Shown piece by piece: positions 22,447 to 36,100 of a stretch of DNA of 64,000 bases; the first letter of the stretch is position 1, and each line of letters opens with the position of its first letter. The position numbers and the translations under genes are program-made. The notes below the pieces were generated by a model that was given only the letters and a program-made list of their open reading frames with translations, had not been told where the DNA came from and did not search any database. The DNA is from Phoma sp. XZ068 (lineage: Eukaryota > Ascomycota > Dothideomycetes > Pleosporales > Didymellaceae): contig RBKR01000015.1 of assembly GCA_004835665.1 (NCBI GenBank), positions 620,001 through 684,000 on the forward strand, given 5' to 3'.

Positions 22447-24199
22447 GGCTGATCGCGGGAGATGGATCCCTTTTATCTTTTCTCCTCTTCTTTTTCTACA
22501 TATATCCTCGTAGAGTGTGTCCTTTTCTCTTAGATTGATACCATGATACCCCACAGTACTAGAACCCTTTTTAATTTCAATTGACATTAGTTAAGAGACG
22601 AAGTCAGCCGCCCACGGATAAAGTGCCGTAACGTTTCGCCGTTTGGGCGAGGGTGTATCCTGGTTGGAAGCTAGCAAGAGCGGTTCGCAGTGACAACGCC
22701 GAGGTATTTGATTCGTTAGTGCAGACTACGAGCAGGAACTCTCAAGAGATGTCGCACGTTACAAACCCGCTCATGAAATCAGCCGCATCCTTCCAGAGTG
22801 TTTGGTAACCTCTCTTGCGGTTCCGCTACCTCCTGACCTCGCCTCAATGCCCAGAGCCGTCTTACCTCTTCAGCCAGATAAGCTGTGTGCGCGAACGCAA
22901 GAATGCACCCGACCACGTCCTAGACTCCAGTTAACCCGCTGTTAAGCAAGACACGACAGGTGGTATTCAATGACGCGACTCGCGCTAGCCCGTTCCTCGC
23001 TATCTAGCAATTTCGATTAATGTGCGAGAACACCGTTCCTATCCTCCTTCCTCTCTCGGGACAGAACTCCTTACACATCGTCTCATGTTGATCCGTGGCG
23101 CATCTAAGTGGACAACTCTCAATACGATCAATGCTTAGCATTGCCGTGCAACCTTGCGAATATCGCGCTGGGTCTCCCGGTCTCGCTGTCCAATGAAGGT
23201 GGCGCCAGTAAGCGCGCCACCGTGACTGGTTGCGCGTGTCAAAGTGCGAGCTCGGTACTTATCTATCGGTTGTTAGCTGGACTCAAAGTACGCTTGATAG
23301 CAAGGGAAAGCTTGTGGGCGGTTGTCGCATTTCATGTACTTTGTGGAGCCATCAGTCAATCGAGTGGTCCGAAGTCGGTGCAGTGACATCTTCAGACCAT
23401 CCACAACGGCGTTCTACGCCTCGAAAAGCTGATCCTCCGATGCGTCATTCAGGAACCAGCTGCATGACCCCTTACAAGGGCCTGGTACGCCAGGTGCCTT
23501 CGTAACTGCACGTTGTGCGGCTGTGATAGGTGACGGCCGTCTATCGTCTGGCCCGTGCAATCGTTCGCTTCGCAGCGGCCTCCCGGCAGGCCTCAGTACA
23601 CTCACATGAGATTCACTCTTCAACGCTTTGAAAGCCATCTCACAACGCACGGAGACGACTGCAGCTAGAGCCAGATAATGATGCTTCCCCGAGATCTATC
23701 GTTCGTCTCTTTTGCTGGCGGACGAGCACCCTGCGCACATCAAACACGTTACACGCTTTACAACTTGGCGCGCTGTCGCAACCACAGCCTTGCCCCAACT
23801 TTGGGTTCGCGACAGGGATGTGGTCATGTTACCGCCGGGGCTCGAGCACCTCTGCGACCAACCCGCCAATTTAGCTTCTTCCATGGCTTTTCCAGAACAA
23901 ATCCCAACCCGCGCTCCCCGCTGCAATCTGATGATGTGATATAACAACCTCGTCGCACCAACAACAGCTGATGCCTGTCCGGGAACACGTTCGTCCACTT
24001 CTTGCCCCCTAAATTTCGTTGCCGCTGCTTGGATACCCTTCTTCACTCTCATTCTGCTACGAATGCATCGCCGGGATTCTCTTCCAGACGTTGCCATCCA
24101 AAGTCCACATTGTTTGGTTGTTTGAACAGTGTATTCGGCATGTCAAGAGCTGTTATTTGTAGACCTGGATACTGTTAGTCATTCGGGTTCTTCGTGAAG
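22447..24199. other. Intergenic between MFS transporter and C2H2 protein
   Basis: No gene is supported on either strand. The right part (from about 23670) is the presumed promoter and leader of the C2H2 gene. Confidence 0.5.
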
Positions 24200-26162
24200 A
24201 TGGAGGATCATGTCGACATCCCAGAGGAGTCGATGCGACACATTGAGGCTTTGCTTGCACGACACCCGCCGCAAATGATTCAAAGGATGTTCTCACAGAC
24301 GCTCGAATCTCGTAGGTTTCGTATCTCGTCCACTTACAGAGAGCTAACTCCAGACAGGTCGCAACTCGATATCGTCTCTCGCGTCTACAAACACCACTTC
24401 AACGAGCTCAACTTCATCATCTGGTTCATCATGGCGGTCCCGTCTATCGCTTTCATCGACGTTTTCAACCTCTACTGGAAACAGTGACACCGCTCCTTCC
24501 GTTTCTTCATCAGCTTCGTCGCGCTTCAGGATGAGAAGAGCAGAGCCTCGTTCGTATCCAGCTGGACTAGATCCTACACGGCCTGTTCCTACCATGTTGA
24601 CGCCTGCATCTGACATTAGCAGCCCGCTTGAAAAACAGGCTGAGCACAGTGTTACACCCACAGACGACATCAGCGTTGCCTCGCCCGGCTTGTTTCCAGA
24701 GGAGAAGGGCCAAGGCCAGATTGGGGAACCGTACATGTTCTGCACTTACTGTGCCGAACAGAAGTCTACAAAGACTTTCAAGGCCAAGTCTGATTGGAAG
24801 AAACATGAGGCAAGGATGCACGAAACGGGCGAAGACTGGTCATGTGTCGTATTAGGCTGTAGCCGCATTTTCGACCGTCAGAAGGATTTCATCAAGCACC
24901 ATCAACGCTACCACTCCGGCCGGCCCTTACCCTCTTTGACAGACATTGGCATCACTCTTCTTCCGAGAAGAGTATTCGGTTGTGGTTTCAATAAGTGCAA
25001 GGAAGTTAGCATTGGCTGGGACGAGCGGTGCGACCACGTGGCAAAACATATGAAAAATGGCGCAACATCGGACCAGTGGAAGTATTCGAATGTGATACGT
25101 AACTTGATTCGACAAGAAGCGCTGCACGAAACCTGGAAAGAGATAGTTGCTTGTCTCGATGAGCGATTAAAAGAGAATCGGGCGCAGATCAGCTGGTGCC
25201 CCGATAACACCAGGGTGCTGCGACAAAAGTTGCAATGCTGTGACCTCAGGCCAAGTCGGGAGGAAGTACTCATAACAGCTCTCAGTTTACGTTCTGATAT
25301 CGTATTGGATCCTGTCTATCAGCAGGTGCCGGTCGGCTTTATCACACCCAGCAGAGATTCCGTGCCGAATGTCGACAAGCTGACCCGTGAGCAACGTATG
25401 CAAATCCTGATCGGTAACTCAAACGTTCCACTATCTCGGACAAGACTCGCAAGTCTGAACGCTGCTCTACTTGGCGTCCCAACTCACACACCCAACTACC
25501 ACTGCGGATCATCACCATTTGGTGAGCCCAACTCACCCACTGTCGATACAGCGGAGCGTCGCATCAGCTACATGGACATAGATCCAGGGGACTATCTGGA
25601 CGTTGTGCAGCCTCCTATCCCAGATATGCACCTCAATATGAGCGCACCTCAAATTCACACTCCTATTACCGACAACGGGCAGCAAATCCAGCAACAACCG
25701 AACAATTACGTGGATCAAACCAAATCGTCCCCAAACCCACTTGGGTGGTACTACCCCAACTACTTCGACGCTGCGCCCCAATTTGAAGAGTCCCAATATT
25801 ACGACAGACCATCAATTGGTCAGATGATTACCAAACCTCTGCACAAGATCGGCAATCGTCTGAGCACATCGAGGAACAGCTCGCGACCACAATCCCACGT
25901 CGAACCGAGCCACACCGACATGCATGTCGACTTCGGTGTGCAGAACCAAGAGGCTGCCCTAAACATGCGCAACCTTCATGTGAACATCCAGCCACAACAG
26001 CAGCTTCAGCAGCAGCAACAACAACACTTCCAACAACCGCATCAGCATCAGCATCAGCAACAGCAACAACAGCAACAGCCAATTGCGCACCCCCAACCAC
26101 AGCACTTCCGCAACCCTGCACAGATGCAGGACCAACTTCATTTATTCACGACTCACAGCTAG
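24200..26162 (+). CDS. C2H2 zinc-finger protein with Ser-rich N-terminus and Gln/His-rich C-terminus
   Basis: Two exons, 24200-24311 and 24358-26162, give 638 residues. The 46-nt intron has a weak GTAGGT donor, a GCTAAC branch site and CAG acceptor. The join is supported because exon 2 upstream of its first ATG stays open as a Ser/Thr-rich stretch (RNSISSLASTNTTSTSS). Domains: a Ser/Thr-rich region at about 37-95, zinc-finger-like pairs in MFCTYCAEQKSTKTF...HEARMH and WSCVVLGCSRIF...HHQRYH, a further Cys/His set (FGCGFNKCKEV...CDHVAKHM), and a tail of Gln/His repeats (PHQHQHQQQQQQQQPIAHPQ). It looks like a nuclear DNA-binding regulator. The target genes are unknown. Without the intron the protein would begin at ATG 24531. 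Confidence 0.8.
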
Positions 26163-27149
26163 CGACGTTGACGACGTTGACGATGCTGTTACTTTGGCAT
26201 GCAGCCCGCATATAACGTTTCTTATGTGCTTTCATGTGTACGTTTTCGTTGATACCCCGTGCTTCGGCACAATGATAGATATGTACTATAATGTAGTTTG
26301 CATTAGAGTAGAGCCGTGAGGCAGGTCTCGATATACCAAATCGCATTCAAAGCTTCCTCCGTGCCTGTGTGATGCTGATGACCAGCAGGACCGCTTCATC
26401 TGTTGTGGAGGCACTGAGTGGTCTGTGGCGATTAGGCCGATGTTATGTTTCCGATCCAGGTGAAAATGCTCTTTGTGTGAGGCTTGGTCATGACAACATC
26501 GACCACTGTCGTTGCTCAACGTTTGCCGTTGTCTTCGCTGAAATCAGCCAAAAAGTCACACTTCATGCGTTCGAGGTAACTAGGACAGTTCAAGTGGAAG
26601 TCCTTGTCGACGATGGATATGGTACGCACTGGCTATAGACCAGCAGTCCATATGTGATGGCTGGTTGTCAGGGCAAGTTGTGACACAAGTCAACATGCTC
26701 TGCTGTAAATCACGGGATTCAAGGTTAGTTGGCCAAGATGTGAGTAGCTAAAAGAGGACATTGATAAGAGTCTTTCTGCCTTTGACATTGATGTGTTTCA
26801 ACTTTGCATTTGACTCTCGACCTAGCTTAGAACTTGGTAGTGTGAACATTGTTCATCTCCATTTCTGACTCATGTATTTTGATCTGATAGGTTCACGGAA
26901 ACACACAAACTAAGTCATTTCTTGCTTACTTCTTGGTACTGCAGATTAACCATGGATGTTTAGCCAGCAACAATCTGATTTGCAACTATGAAAGGCGTCA
27001 ATGACTGTATCTGCATTCGAGCAAGATACGAGCACAACAAAATATTAAAGCAGGAAGTTTTGGAGAGTTCAATATATCGAAATTATTCGTATTCATTATC
27101 ATGATGCAGTCATTACCAACTCGCTAATTACAGTATAAGACTCATACAT
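26163..27149. other. Convergent 3' flanks of the C2H2 gene and beta-glucosidase
   Basis: AT-richer sequence with no supported gene. Confidence 0.5.
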
Positions 27150-29641
27150 CTATGCACTGACAACAGTGATCTTCTCCGTCTCCTTGATATCCCTGCTGCT
27201 GAAGCCCAGGTAGATCGAGAACTCGCCCTCAGGAATGACCCACTGCTGGCTAATGATGTCCCAGTAGGACAGATCACGGCGCATAAGCTCAAAGCTGACG
27301 GTCTGGCTCTCGCCAGCCTCAAGGTAGACCTTCTCGAAACCACGGAGTTGCTTGGGCGGTGTGCCAGCAGGTGTGCTCTCGGGGAAGCCAACGTACAGCT
27401 GAGGAACACCAGCACCAGCCACCTTACCAGTGTTGGCGAGTGAGATGGTGACGTTGTAGATGGACTCCCAGAGCGCGGGGTTACCACCAGGCAGGATCTT
27501 TCGCTCCTCGGGGTGGGCGGTGATGTTGTCCTCGAGGGGAGTGGCGGCGACATCGGAGATGTTGAAGGTGGTGTAGGAGAGACCGAAACCAAACTCATAG
27601 CGGACAGAGATGTTCTGAGCGTCGAAGTGGCGGTAGTCAATCTCGAGCTTCTCGTCGAACCAGGATTGCCAGTCGAAGTAACCAGTTGTGTTGATGGCGG
27701 TAGTGGGAGGAGCGTTGTAGTCGGAGCCGTTAAGTGCGATAGTGTAGGGCAGATGTCCGCTAGGGTTGACGTCGCCGTAGAGGATGTCAGTCAGCGAGTA
27801 GCCAGACTGCTCGCCAGGGTAGTGGGCGGCGATGATGGCGGTAACGTTGATGTGGTCAGCCCAAGGGAGGGTGTTGATACCAGAGGAGTGAGTAACGACG
27901 ACAGTGTTGTTGCACTTGGAAGCGACATTCTCAACGACCTTATTGCCGTTCCAGTCCACACTAAGGTGCTCGCGGTCGACAGCCTCTTCCGCCCAGGTCT
28001 TCAACATGACGATGCAGACATTGGGGAGCTCGCCGATCCAGAGGTCATCGATGTCGCTGTTCGCAATCTCAGTGTTATTGAGGAAGTACTGGACGAGCTT
28101 GGTACCGTTCTTAGCGGCACGCTCCTGGATGGCACGCAGAGGGGTGACTAGGGAAGACACCTGACCTGTACCAGAGCCACCACCGGCAAGGAGAGTTCCA
28201 TACTCGTAGATCTTCTGGTTCAGTTGCTTGAGCGGCTCAGCAGCATCGTTGCCAAAGACAGCAATGTTGCGAGGGCCGTTGAGGGGAAGAGCACCGTTGT
28301 TCTTGAGGAGAACGGTACCAGCAGCACCGTGCTTGCGGATGAGAGCGCCGTGGTCACCACGGACGTCACGGCTGCTCTCGCCAGTCAAGTTGAACTCACG
28401 GGTCCAAGTCTTGGGAGGAGAGAAGGTGTTCAGGGCGGCAGTGCTGGGGTCGATAGTGGGGTAGTCCTTATCCTGACCAAGCCAGTAGTAAGGAGTCATG
28501 ATGCGGACGATCATGTCGTTGACGCGGGCAACGTCGAGAGTACCGTTGTTGACAGCCAGGGTGATGTTGCCACCAAAGTAGGAGGGAGCGCCAAAAGCCA
28601 TACCGTAAGCGCCGAGACCACCGGGCATGTTCATGTCAAGACCAGCCTCGATGGAAGCAACTCCGCTGTGTACGGCACCCCAATCAGACATGACATAACC
28701 CTGGAAACCGAGTTCAGTCTTGAGCAGACCGTTCTGAGTCGCAGAGTTCTGGCAGCCGTAAGAACCGTTGATGCGCTGGTAGCTGCACATGAAAGAGGAA
28801 GCCTTGGCCTTGACGGCGTTGGCGAAGGGCCACAAGTAAATCTCGTGCATTGTGCGGTCATCGATGTTGGAGGACAGAGCAGCAACGTCAGTGTCGGTAG
28901 TGGTGCCGTTCTTAGTGTAGACTGGGTTGCGAGCGGTCTCCTGCTCGTTTCCAATGTAGTGCTTTGCGGTGGCCTGAACACCAGCATCTTGGTGACCAGT
29001 GATGGTCTCATACATGGCAACACCAGTGAGGTAAGGGTCAGCGGCGAAGCCTTCCCAGTTACGGCCAGCATAGGCAGAGCGTCCAAGAGGTCCAGCAACA
29101 GGGCTAAGAGCAATGTGAGCACCCTTGGCCTTGAACTCTTGGCCCATGGCATAGCCACGCTCATGCATCAGGGTTCTATCCCACGATGCTGCAGCAGAGA
29201 CACCAGCAGAGAAAACGCTGGAGTAGTCTGCGACACGAATGGCCAGAGGTCCATCCTGTAAGCAGAGACCCTGGAATCCAAGACGAGGGATGGCAACAAT
29301 GTTACCAACGCAAGGTCCGGCCTGTCCAGTGACCATGTCGGCCTTCTCTTCGATGGTAAGCTGATCAACAAAGGCACGGGCCTTAGTGACCGCATCCTCC
29401 CAGCCGTCAGTTGCGTCTGCGGAAACATTGGCTACTCTTTGTTAGACATTTGATCTTGTTGCACCTTTGTTATCAGGTACTTACGAGACGGGTAGACAGC
29501 GGGTGAGTGGCCACGATCACCCAAGATGGTCGTGTTCAGAGGCTGAACATACGAGAACGCATCTTCAGCCCTCGAGCCAGAGTCGTATGCCTGAGCATTG
29601 ACAGCAGTCAGAACTGCAAGTGCGGAGAGAAGGGCTGCCAT
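27150..29641 (-). CDS. Secreted beta-glucosidase, glycoside hydrolase family 3
   Basis: Two exons, 29641-29485 and 29431-27150, give 812 residues; the 53-nt intron has donor GTAAGT and acceptor TAG. The N-terminus MAALLSALAVLTAVNAQA is a signal peptide. The GH3 N-terminal barrel carries LTIEEKADMVTGQAG, LCLQDGPLAIR, GRNWEGFAADPYLTG, AKHYIGNEQE and the nucleophile aspartate in GYVMSDWGAVHSG. The second domain and a C-terminal fibronectin III-like domain (YEFGFGLSYTTF, LRGFEKVYLEAGESQ) follow. Many Asn-X-Ser/Thr sites are present. It releases glucose from cellobiose and related beta-glucosides outside the cell. The length is in the range of Aspergillus bgl enzymes. Its promoter has a TATA box and CreA-like sites, listed separately. 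Confidence 0.95.
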
Positions 29642-29700
29642 AGTGTGTAATGGACAAGTTGATAGAGCCTTGTTCTTTCAAAAGATCATTCCATACCGGC

Positions 29701-29862
29701 CTTTATATACTCTGCACTGTGCGGAGGGCTTATCCACATCTCGTCGGTTCGGCAATTGTGCTTTCCTGGTATTCTACATGACAGTACCAAAGCTACCGAA
29801 CCGAAGTTTGCCCGTGTGGAGAGATACTACACAGTAGTGGCTAGGAGGCTCCAAAACTGGGG
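29701..29862 (-). promoter_or_regulatory. Beta-glucosidase promoter: TATA box and CreA-type sites
   Basis: On the minus strand TATATAAAG lies at 29709-29701, about 60 nt upstream of the ATG. Two matches to the CreA consensus SYGGRG are on the plus strand, GCGGAG at 29721-29726 and CTGGGG at 29857-29862. CreA represses many fungal glycoside hydrolase genes in glucose. The consensus is short and chance matches are common. Confidence 0.4.
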
Positions 29863-30260
29863 CCGTCAACATCATTCCGGCGCAGGAAGGCACTGCCAAG
29901 GCGCAAGTGCAAGTCATGCGTGCGCATCGGCAGTGGTTGATTTCGCGCGACTCGTGCCGAAGTCGCTGGAAAACTGACCGAGCGGGAGATGGTTCTGTAG
30001 GGCTAGCACAGTGGTGATCATCGTCAACATGCTGTTGAGAAAGTATAATGGCGAGCTTGAGTGACCAGTTGTTGTTCACTCGCAACCTTCATTGCTTTCA
30101 AATCAAACGTTTATCTTGCACAGTGACCGGAGTTCTCCATTGTGTGAGGTGCTCATCTCCGCAAAAACTCATCTCGTGGGCCTGTTCTCACGACTCATGT
30201 CAATGGGGAGGACAGCAACGTCCATGACAGCCACATCCGCCCTGGTTTCCGCAGCTTTTT

Positions 30261-30296
30261 TCTTGGTCAACGTCTTGGTCAACGTCTTGGTCGACA
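30261..30296 (+). repeat. Three tandem copies of a 12-bp unit
   Basis: The unit TCTTGGTCAACG occurs three times in a row; the last copy ends TCGA instead of TCAACG. No function is evident. Confidence 0.7.
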
Positions 30297-31094
30297 TGAC
30301 CGCGAGGAATAGCCGGGCGAGGTTACCATGACATCGTATGCGGTCCGTGGTCGCGCAGAGCTTCGTCTCGCGACCTCGTGGCTTGCAAAGCTTGAGGAGC
30401 CGTCAGGTAGACTAGTGCAAGATGAGTAGTTACTAAGCCCAAATCAAGTATCACGCCCGCAAATTGCAATCCTAGTGTACGTCACCCCGCTCAGTCCCCA
30501 CACAAAACTCCCCGCAAGTCCAATTGCCGGCGTAGTGCCGTCGTAAGGTGCAAAATGAGTGTGTGTAGGGTCTCCAAATCCCCAGTTTGTTGTCCTCGGA
30601 GGTAAAGAATCTCCGAATCTTGGTGGCTGGGTTGCAGCGCTTGTGCAGATGTGCCGCAATTCTGCCTTTAATATGGAAGGAGCAATGATGATCCCAGTTC
30701 TTAAGGTGGTGATAGCCTGCTTTGGAGGCTGTCGGTTATGTCCCCGGCTGACGTTTCGCTTCATTGCACAGACGCTCCCCGCAATGAAGCTGACAAACAT
30801 GCTAGGAATCTAGGAAGATGTTGCCGATGATGGGGCGAGCTACGTAGAATCCAAGAGTCGTTGAGAATCACATCGCCACATTGCTGTGGAGGTGTTCAAG
30901 ATTGTATGGGGCGGAATATTGAATTACTGTACGCTAGGCAGGAGATTAAAGTCTAGTATGATTTGAAGAAAGAGGGACCCCACGTCCCGGAAAACTTGGA
31001 CGACAGTAGTCCGAAGAACCCACAAAGCCTAAGTCTTGAGCCGCAACAACGCCAATGACAAACCAGTAAACAGTAGGCCCCACACATTCTACCA

Positions 31095-34000
31095 TTACGC
31101 TGCGTCCTTCTCCCCAGAGCGGTTTCCGGGGTGCGCACCTTGTCGTGCTGCTTCACCAACACCATCTGCTACTTTGTCTGCAGTGCCCTTCCCCTTTGCG
31201 CCTTTCTTGTTCCTCTGGAACTTCGCGGTGAAGTTGCTCAGGTTGACGACTCGGAACAGCCAGTACGAGAGAAGTGCAAGGAAAACATTGAAAGAAATGA
31301 AAGCGAACAGGATGCCGAAATTCCTCCAGCGCTCACTGTAGTAGATGCTGCTTCCTGCCAGGAACTGATCCGCACTCGAGAGCGCACAGTACTGACATGA
31401 TGCTGTAGCATCTGGATTCTGGATGGTACCCATTGCGGCCTGAGCATAAGGGCCAAGATATTGACCACAGGTTTGGCCTGCTGGTGGGTCGAAGATAGAA
31501 ACTTCTGTGGAGCTGCAAACAACCTCGCGACCTGCCAGCATAGTAGAAACGATACCACTGATCCAGTATGTGAAAGGCGAAACCCGGTACATGAACAGCC
31601 AGAATCCAGGAAGGTTATCAGGAGTCTGCAGGACACCATTGAAGAGAATGGACATCAGAGTCAACAGTGAGACCAAGCCAGAAGCTGTCTCGGCGTTGGG
31701 CAGAGCAGCGATAGTCATGGCCGCGAAAGACGACGTGTAGACGAGAAGCTGGATACTGAACATAAGAACCAGGCCTTGACGTGCAGAAGCCTGTCCAGCA
31801 CCGACCACTGGGTAGTAGAACGACGCGAACATGAGAACACCGGCGACAATACCGTATGGCAGCTCGACCACAATGTTGGCGATCATGAACGCGATCCAAG
31901 AGTAGGCCTTGCTGGGACGCTCGCGACTCTCGTACAGGTTACGCTGAGTGATAAAGAGTGGCTGGATCTGCTGGACAAGCGAAGAGAAGATGGTGGTAAG
32001 CATGAACACACTGAAGATGATGTTCTGCATACCAGCTTGACTGCTGTCAGCACCATAGAAAGAGAAACCGATGAAGAGACCAGCGACGACACAAAGAAGG
32101 ATCTTAGCGAGGACGTATTCGGGCATCCTCCAGTACTGCTGGAACACACGGAATGTACATTCCCAGATCTGGGTCCAGATGGGCATAGCAAATTCGGTAC
32201 CACCTGTCTCTTCGGCGATGTTGAGGTTAGAGTGCTGTGTTTGCTCGTGAATCTCATCGATCTCGCGCTGTACAGTCTTGGCTGCTTCGCTCTTCTTCCA
32301 TACATTGAACCAGTCTTCACCTTGGTCGTTCTTGCCGGCGTTGACGATCTCGAGCATATACTCGGCAGGATTCTCGTCCTCTCCGCACTTGCGGGCACCG
32401 CTGCTCTCGAAATATTGGAGAAGCTTCTGTGAGTTCTCACCAATCTCGCCGAAGTAGACAGTCTTTCCTCCCTTGGCCAAGAACAGCAAGCGGTCGAATT
32501 CTTGGAAGAGGATAGCACTAGGCTGATGGATAGTACACAAAATTGCCTGGCCAGCGGACGCGAGTTTGCGGAGGAAAGAGATGATAGACCAGGAACTCTG
32601 ACTGTCAAGACCTGATGTAGGCTCATCGAGGAACAGCAAAAGCTTAGGTTTGGCTGCCAGCTCAACACCAATAGTGAGAAGCTTGCGCTGCTCAACATTA
32701 AGACCCTCACCAGGCACACCAACAACAGCGTTGGCGAAGTCCTCCATGTTCAGCATCTTGATAACCTCTTCAACGTAGTCGTACTTCTCCTGCTTGGGTA
32801 CCGACTTTGGCTGGCGCAGCACTGCTGAGAAACGGAGCGCCTCACGAACAGTGCTGGTCTCGAGATGCAGATCTTGCTGTTGGACATAACCTGTAGAACG
32901 CTGGAAACTAGGGTCCAATGGTTTTCCATTCACAAGCATGTCGCCGGTGATGACGCCCATAGTGGTGCGTTGAGCAAGCGAGTCGAGAAGGGTGGTTTTA
33001 CCAGCACCACTGACTCCCATGAGGGCGGTCAGTGTACCAGGCTTGACATATCCGGAAACATGGTCCAACAGTCGTCGAGGCTCTCCCTTGATCTCAATGT
33101 CGTAGACTACGTCTCTCCATGTGAAGACGCCCTTGGATTCCTCTACGGCACTGACATCGGTCTGTCCGCCTTCTGCTCCGGCAGCGGGTTTGGCAGATGC
33201 CTCATCAGAAGACTGCTTGCCACCCTTCTCCTGCATGTAAGCGGGAACATGTCCGCGCTGAAAGACAAGCTGCTCGGCAGTGTTGGTGGTAGACGAGTTG
33301 ACTTCGACAGCGACGAAATAGATGACCATGAAGAAGATCAAGAAACCGATGAGGATACCGAGGTTGCGCCAGACATGAGACCAAGAGTACTCGTAAGCGA
33401 CAGCGATGAAGTCATCACCAGACACGAATGTTTGTCCCGCCACTGAACCTTGTGAGTTACAGATGAACGAGTCTCCGGTTTGGGTATAGCCTGGTCCCAT
33501 CGGAATAAAGCTGTCGCAAGGGAACTGAACTCCATGGAACTCGTTGGCAACCAGGATCTCAAAAGCGTAGAATACTGGATTGATCCATCGAATCCATGAA
33601 AACCAAGGGTGCATGGAAGGTATGCGGATAACGAAACCAGTGTAGATGACTAGAAACAGCACCAGAACTCCTGCGAAGGCCATGGCCTGAGAGGCTGTTT
33701 TCGTTAAGGCAGCTGTCGATCGAAAGATAGCAGCCATTACAAAGGTAGTAATGTAGGTAATCAGGAAGTACAGGAAGAATTGACCGGGTGTGTATCGAAG
33801 CTCAGCGAGGAAGTACAAGACAATGTTGAAGACCGTTGCTTGCAGAAACTTCACCGGTATGTCAGCGACAATACCAGCTATAGCCTCCGTTGCAGGGTGG
33901 TAGAACGCGTAGGAGTTGTGCTTTTCAACGATTGGTCGTTGAGAGTACAACCCGCTGATCTCACCGAGGGAAGTCAGTGCGTTGAAGAGTACAGCCAAAA

Positions 34001-36100
34001 ACAAAACGGCACCTCTGCCCTGGAAAGAACTAGTGCCTTGCGAGTGACCGAAGTAGATAGAACCGACGATAAGAGCCATGACTAGGTTGAGCATTGCCTG
34101 GGTGGCAGTGGATGCAAGGTCACCCCAGATCCGCTGATATGCGCGGACAGTGTTGAGCTTGACCTGCATTGGGACGGTGATGAGGTACGGGGACTTCGGA
34201 CGAGCGTGCTTGGCCTGAATATAGTTCTTCTTCTGACGGAACTCATGAAGTGTCGAGTGTTGGCCGACAGGGTTCTCCTCTTCGAAGTCCTGAATCTCCT
34301 TGAGCACATCTTGATATTCAGGAGAGTCGCGCCAGTACTTCTCAAAGTCCTCTGGTGTGCGAGGAACCTTGTTCTCAAAGCCCCTCGCGGGCTGTCGCTC
34401 GTCGGCATTTGTAACCGCTGTTAAGAAGTCGCCTGTAGTTTGGCGTGGAGGACAGTACCAACCCTGGCGCTCGAAGAAATCTCGGGCTTTGTTGGCAGGG
34501 CCAAAGTAAATTTGACGGCCCTCGTACAGAACTGCTGCCTTGTCGAAACAATCATACACACTCTGGGAAGCCTGGTAGATGGCGACGGCAGCGGCACCAC
34601 CAGTCAAGTCAGATCCGATTCGCAGGGAACGAACGAATTTGAGCGCGGTTGCTGAGTCCAACCCACGAGTTGAATTATCCCACGAAGCGAAGGGAGCACC
34701 CGCCAGTAACATTTCAGCCACGGAGACACGCTTCCTTTCTCCACCACTGACTCCGCGGACAAAATCATTGCCGACTTTGGTGTTGTATGTGTGACTCAAG
34801 CCAAGAACCGCCATAACAACCTGTGCGCTGTATTTGGCGAAATCTTTGCGGGAAGTTTCGTGGGGACGGTGTGATGGAGTGCGGACAGCAGCTGCGAACT
34901 CAAGAGTTTGGCCAACTGTCAAGTGAGGGAAATGTTTGTCAACCTAGATATGATGGGTCAATCAAAGGAGCCTGTGAAAAAACCAAATGGCACACATACC
35001 TCTTGGTTGTAGACTGTTTCTCCCTTGAACTCCTTGATGACCTTGTGTTGTTCAATACCGTTATAGTGAATGTCAGAGCCATCAATCTCGAGGCCGTGGA
35101 GTTCTCCAGTCAACGCTTTGAGAAGTGTCGAACATCCAGATCCAGGTCGACCGAGGACTACACAGAGCTCGCCAGCCTTGATGATACCATCGAAGCTGTG
35201 CAAGATCTGCTTACGCTCCTTTTTGCCAAAGCTGAAAAACTCTTGCGGGCGAATTGGTGCCATCAACATGTCCGCGACAGTCTTCTGTAGCTGCAACGCT
35301 GCACCTGAACCGTACACATTGAGGTTTTTGTAGACAACAGAAAGACTTTTCATCTCAACACCTTCTTCCTCAAGATAGTGTCGGAAAGAGCGCAAGAACT
35401 TGGTAAGATCGAAGGAATCGCTGCTGGGGTCCATGCGTGGATCATTGGGCTCTGCGATACTATAGCGCGTCCCTTGTCTGGACATGGTAAGGTTGGTGAG
35501 AGCTCTCTGGAGGTCTCTCCTCTCGTCATTGTTGATCTCCGACCGTGTAACTGAGCGTTCCATGGCCGAGCCATCACTGTCGTCGGTTTCTGATACCTTG
35601 GTTCCCTTCCTGCTGCGACGCTGACCATTGGAGCCATATCGTGTGAATGAAGAGCCGCTCGAACTTCCTGTCGCTATCTTCTCGAGAGGCTCGTGGTCTT
35701 CTGCTCCTTGGCGAAGATATTGATCGTCGCGTGTTGTTTCTGCATGTGGTCCTGGACCCTGGAAGAGCCCAGCGCCGGCTGAAGCCAGCCCACCTGTCGC
35801 GAAACTATCGGATGTGTGTGTTTCGCTTGGTTGCGTGTTTGGGTACAATCCATAGCTCCCACGTGAAGTCGGACGTTGCGCTTGTGCTTGGTCGGAGGGT
35901 TGTTGACCATCGGGGTGATATGTTTCGCGGCCGGATTCTGTGCGGCGAATGCCATCAAAAGGGTTTGCTGGCTCGCTAGCCCCAGATGTGTGTTGTTGTG
36001 ATTGCGAGGATGTTTCATTATTTTGTGTTGAAGATGAAATCACCTGGTTGCTGGATGTCATGTTGGGCAGGTCACCTGGAGATTGGTGATTCTGAGCCAT
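31095..36100 (-). CDS. PDR-type full-size ABC transporter (ABC-G, multidrug export)
   Basis: Two exons, 36100-35000 and 34943-31095, give 1649 residues; the 56-nt intron joins NQE-VDKHFPHLTVGQTLEF. The start is the ATG at 36100. The layout is the reverse (NBD-TMD)x2. NBD1 has GRPGSGCSTLLK with Cys in place of the Walker A lysine (about residue 317), a good signature VSGGERKR and WDNSTRGLDS. NBD2 has a normal Walker A (GVSGAGKTTLL), a degenerate signature (LNVEQRKLLT) and LFLDEPTSGLDS. This asymmetry is typical of Pdr5/Cdr1-type pumps. Two membrane domains contain repeated hydrophobic segments. The 200-residue N-terminus is Ser/Gln-rich and longer than in most family members. Expected role: ATP-driven export of toxic lipophilic compounds at the plasma membrane. 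Two CGGAT repeats lie 130-145 nt upstream. Confidence 0.95.

Larger units (their letters stand above)
29642..31094. other. Intergenic between beta-glucosidase 5' end and ABC transporter 3' end
   Basis: Apart from the promoter elements near 29.7-29.9 kb and a 12-bp tandem triplet near 30.27 kb, nothing is supported. A 118-codon ATG frame on the minus strand (30444-30800) lacks any motif. Confidence 0.5.

Noticed and set aside
28224..29261. 345-codon frame antisense to beta-glucosidase
   Set aside because: Same cause: codon bias of the GH3 gene. No motif and biased composition.
27150..36100. Beta-glucosidase plus ABC transporter as a functional cluster
   Set aside because: They are separated by 1.4 kb, no other cluster genes are present, and nothing shows shared control.
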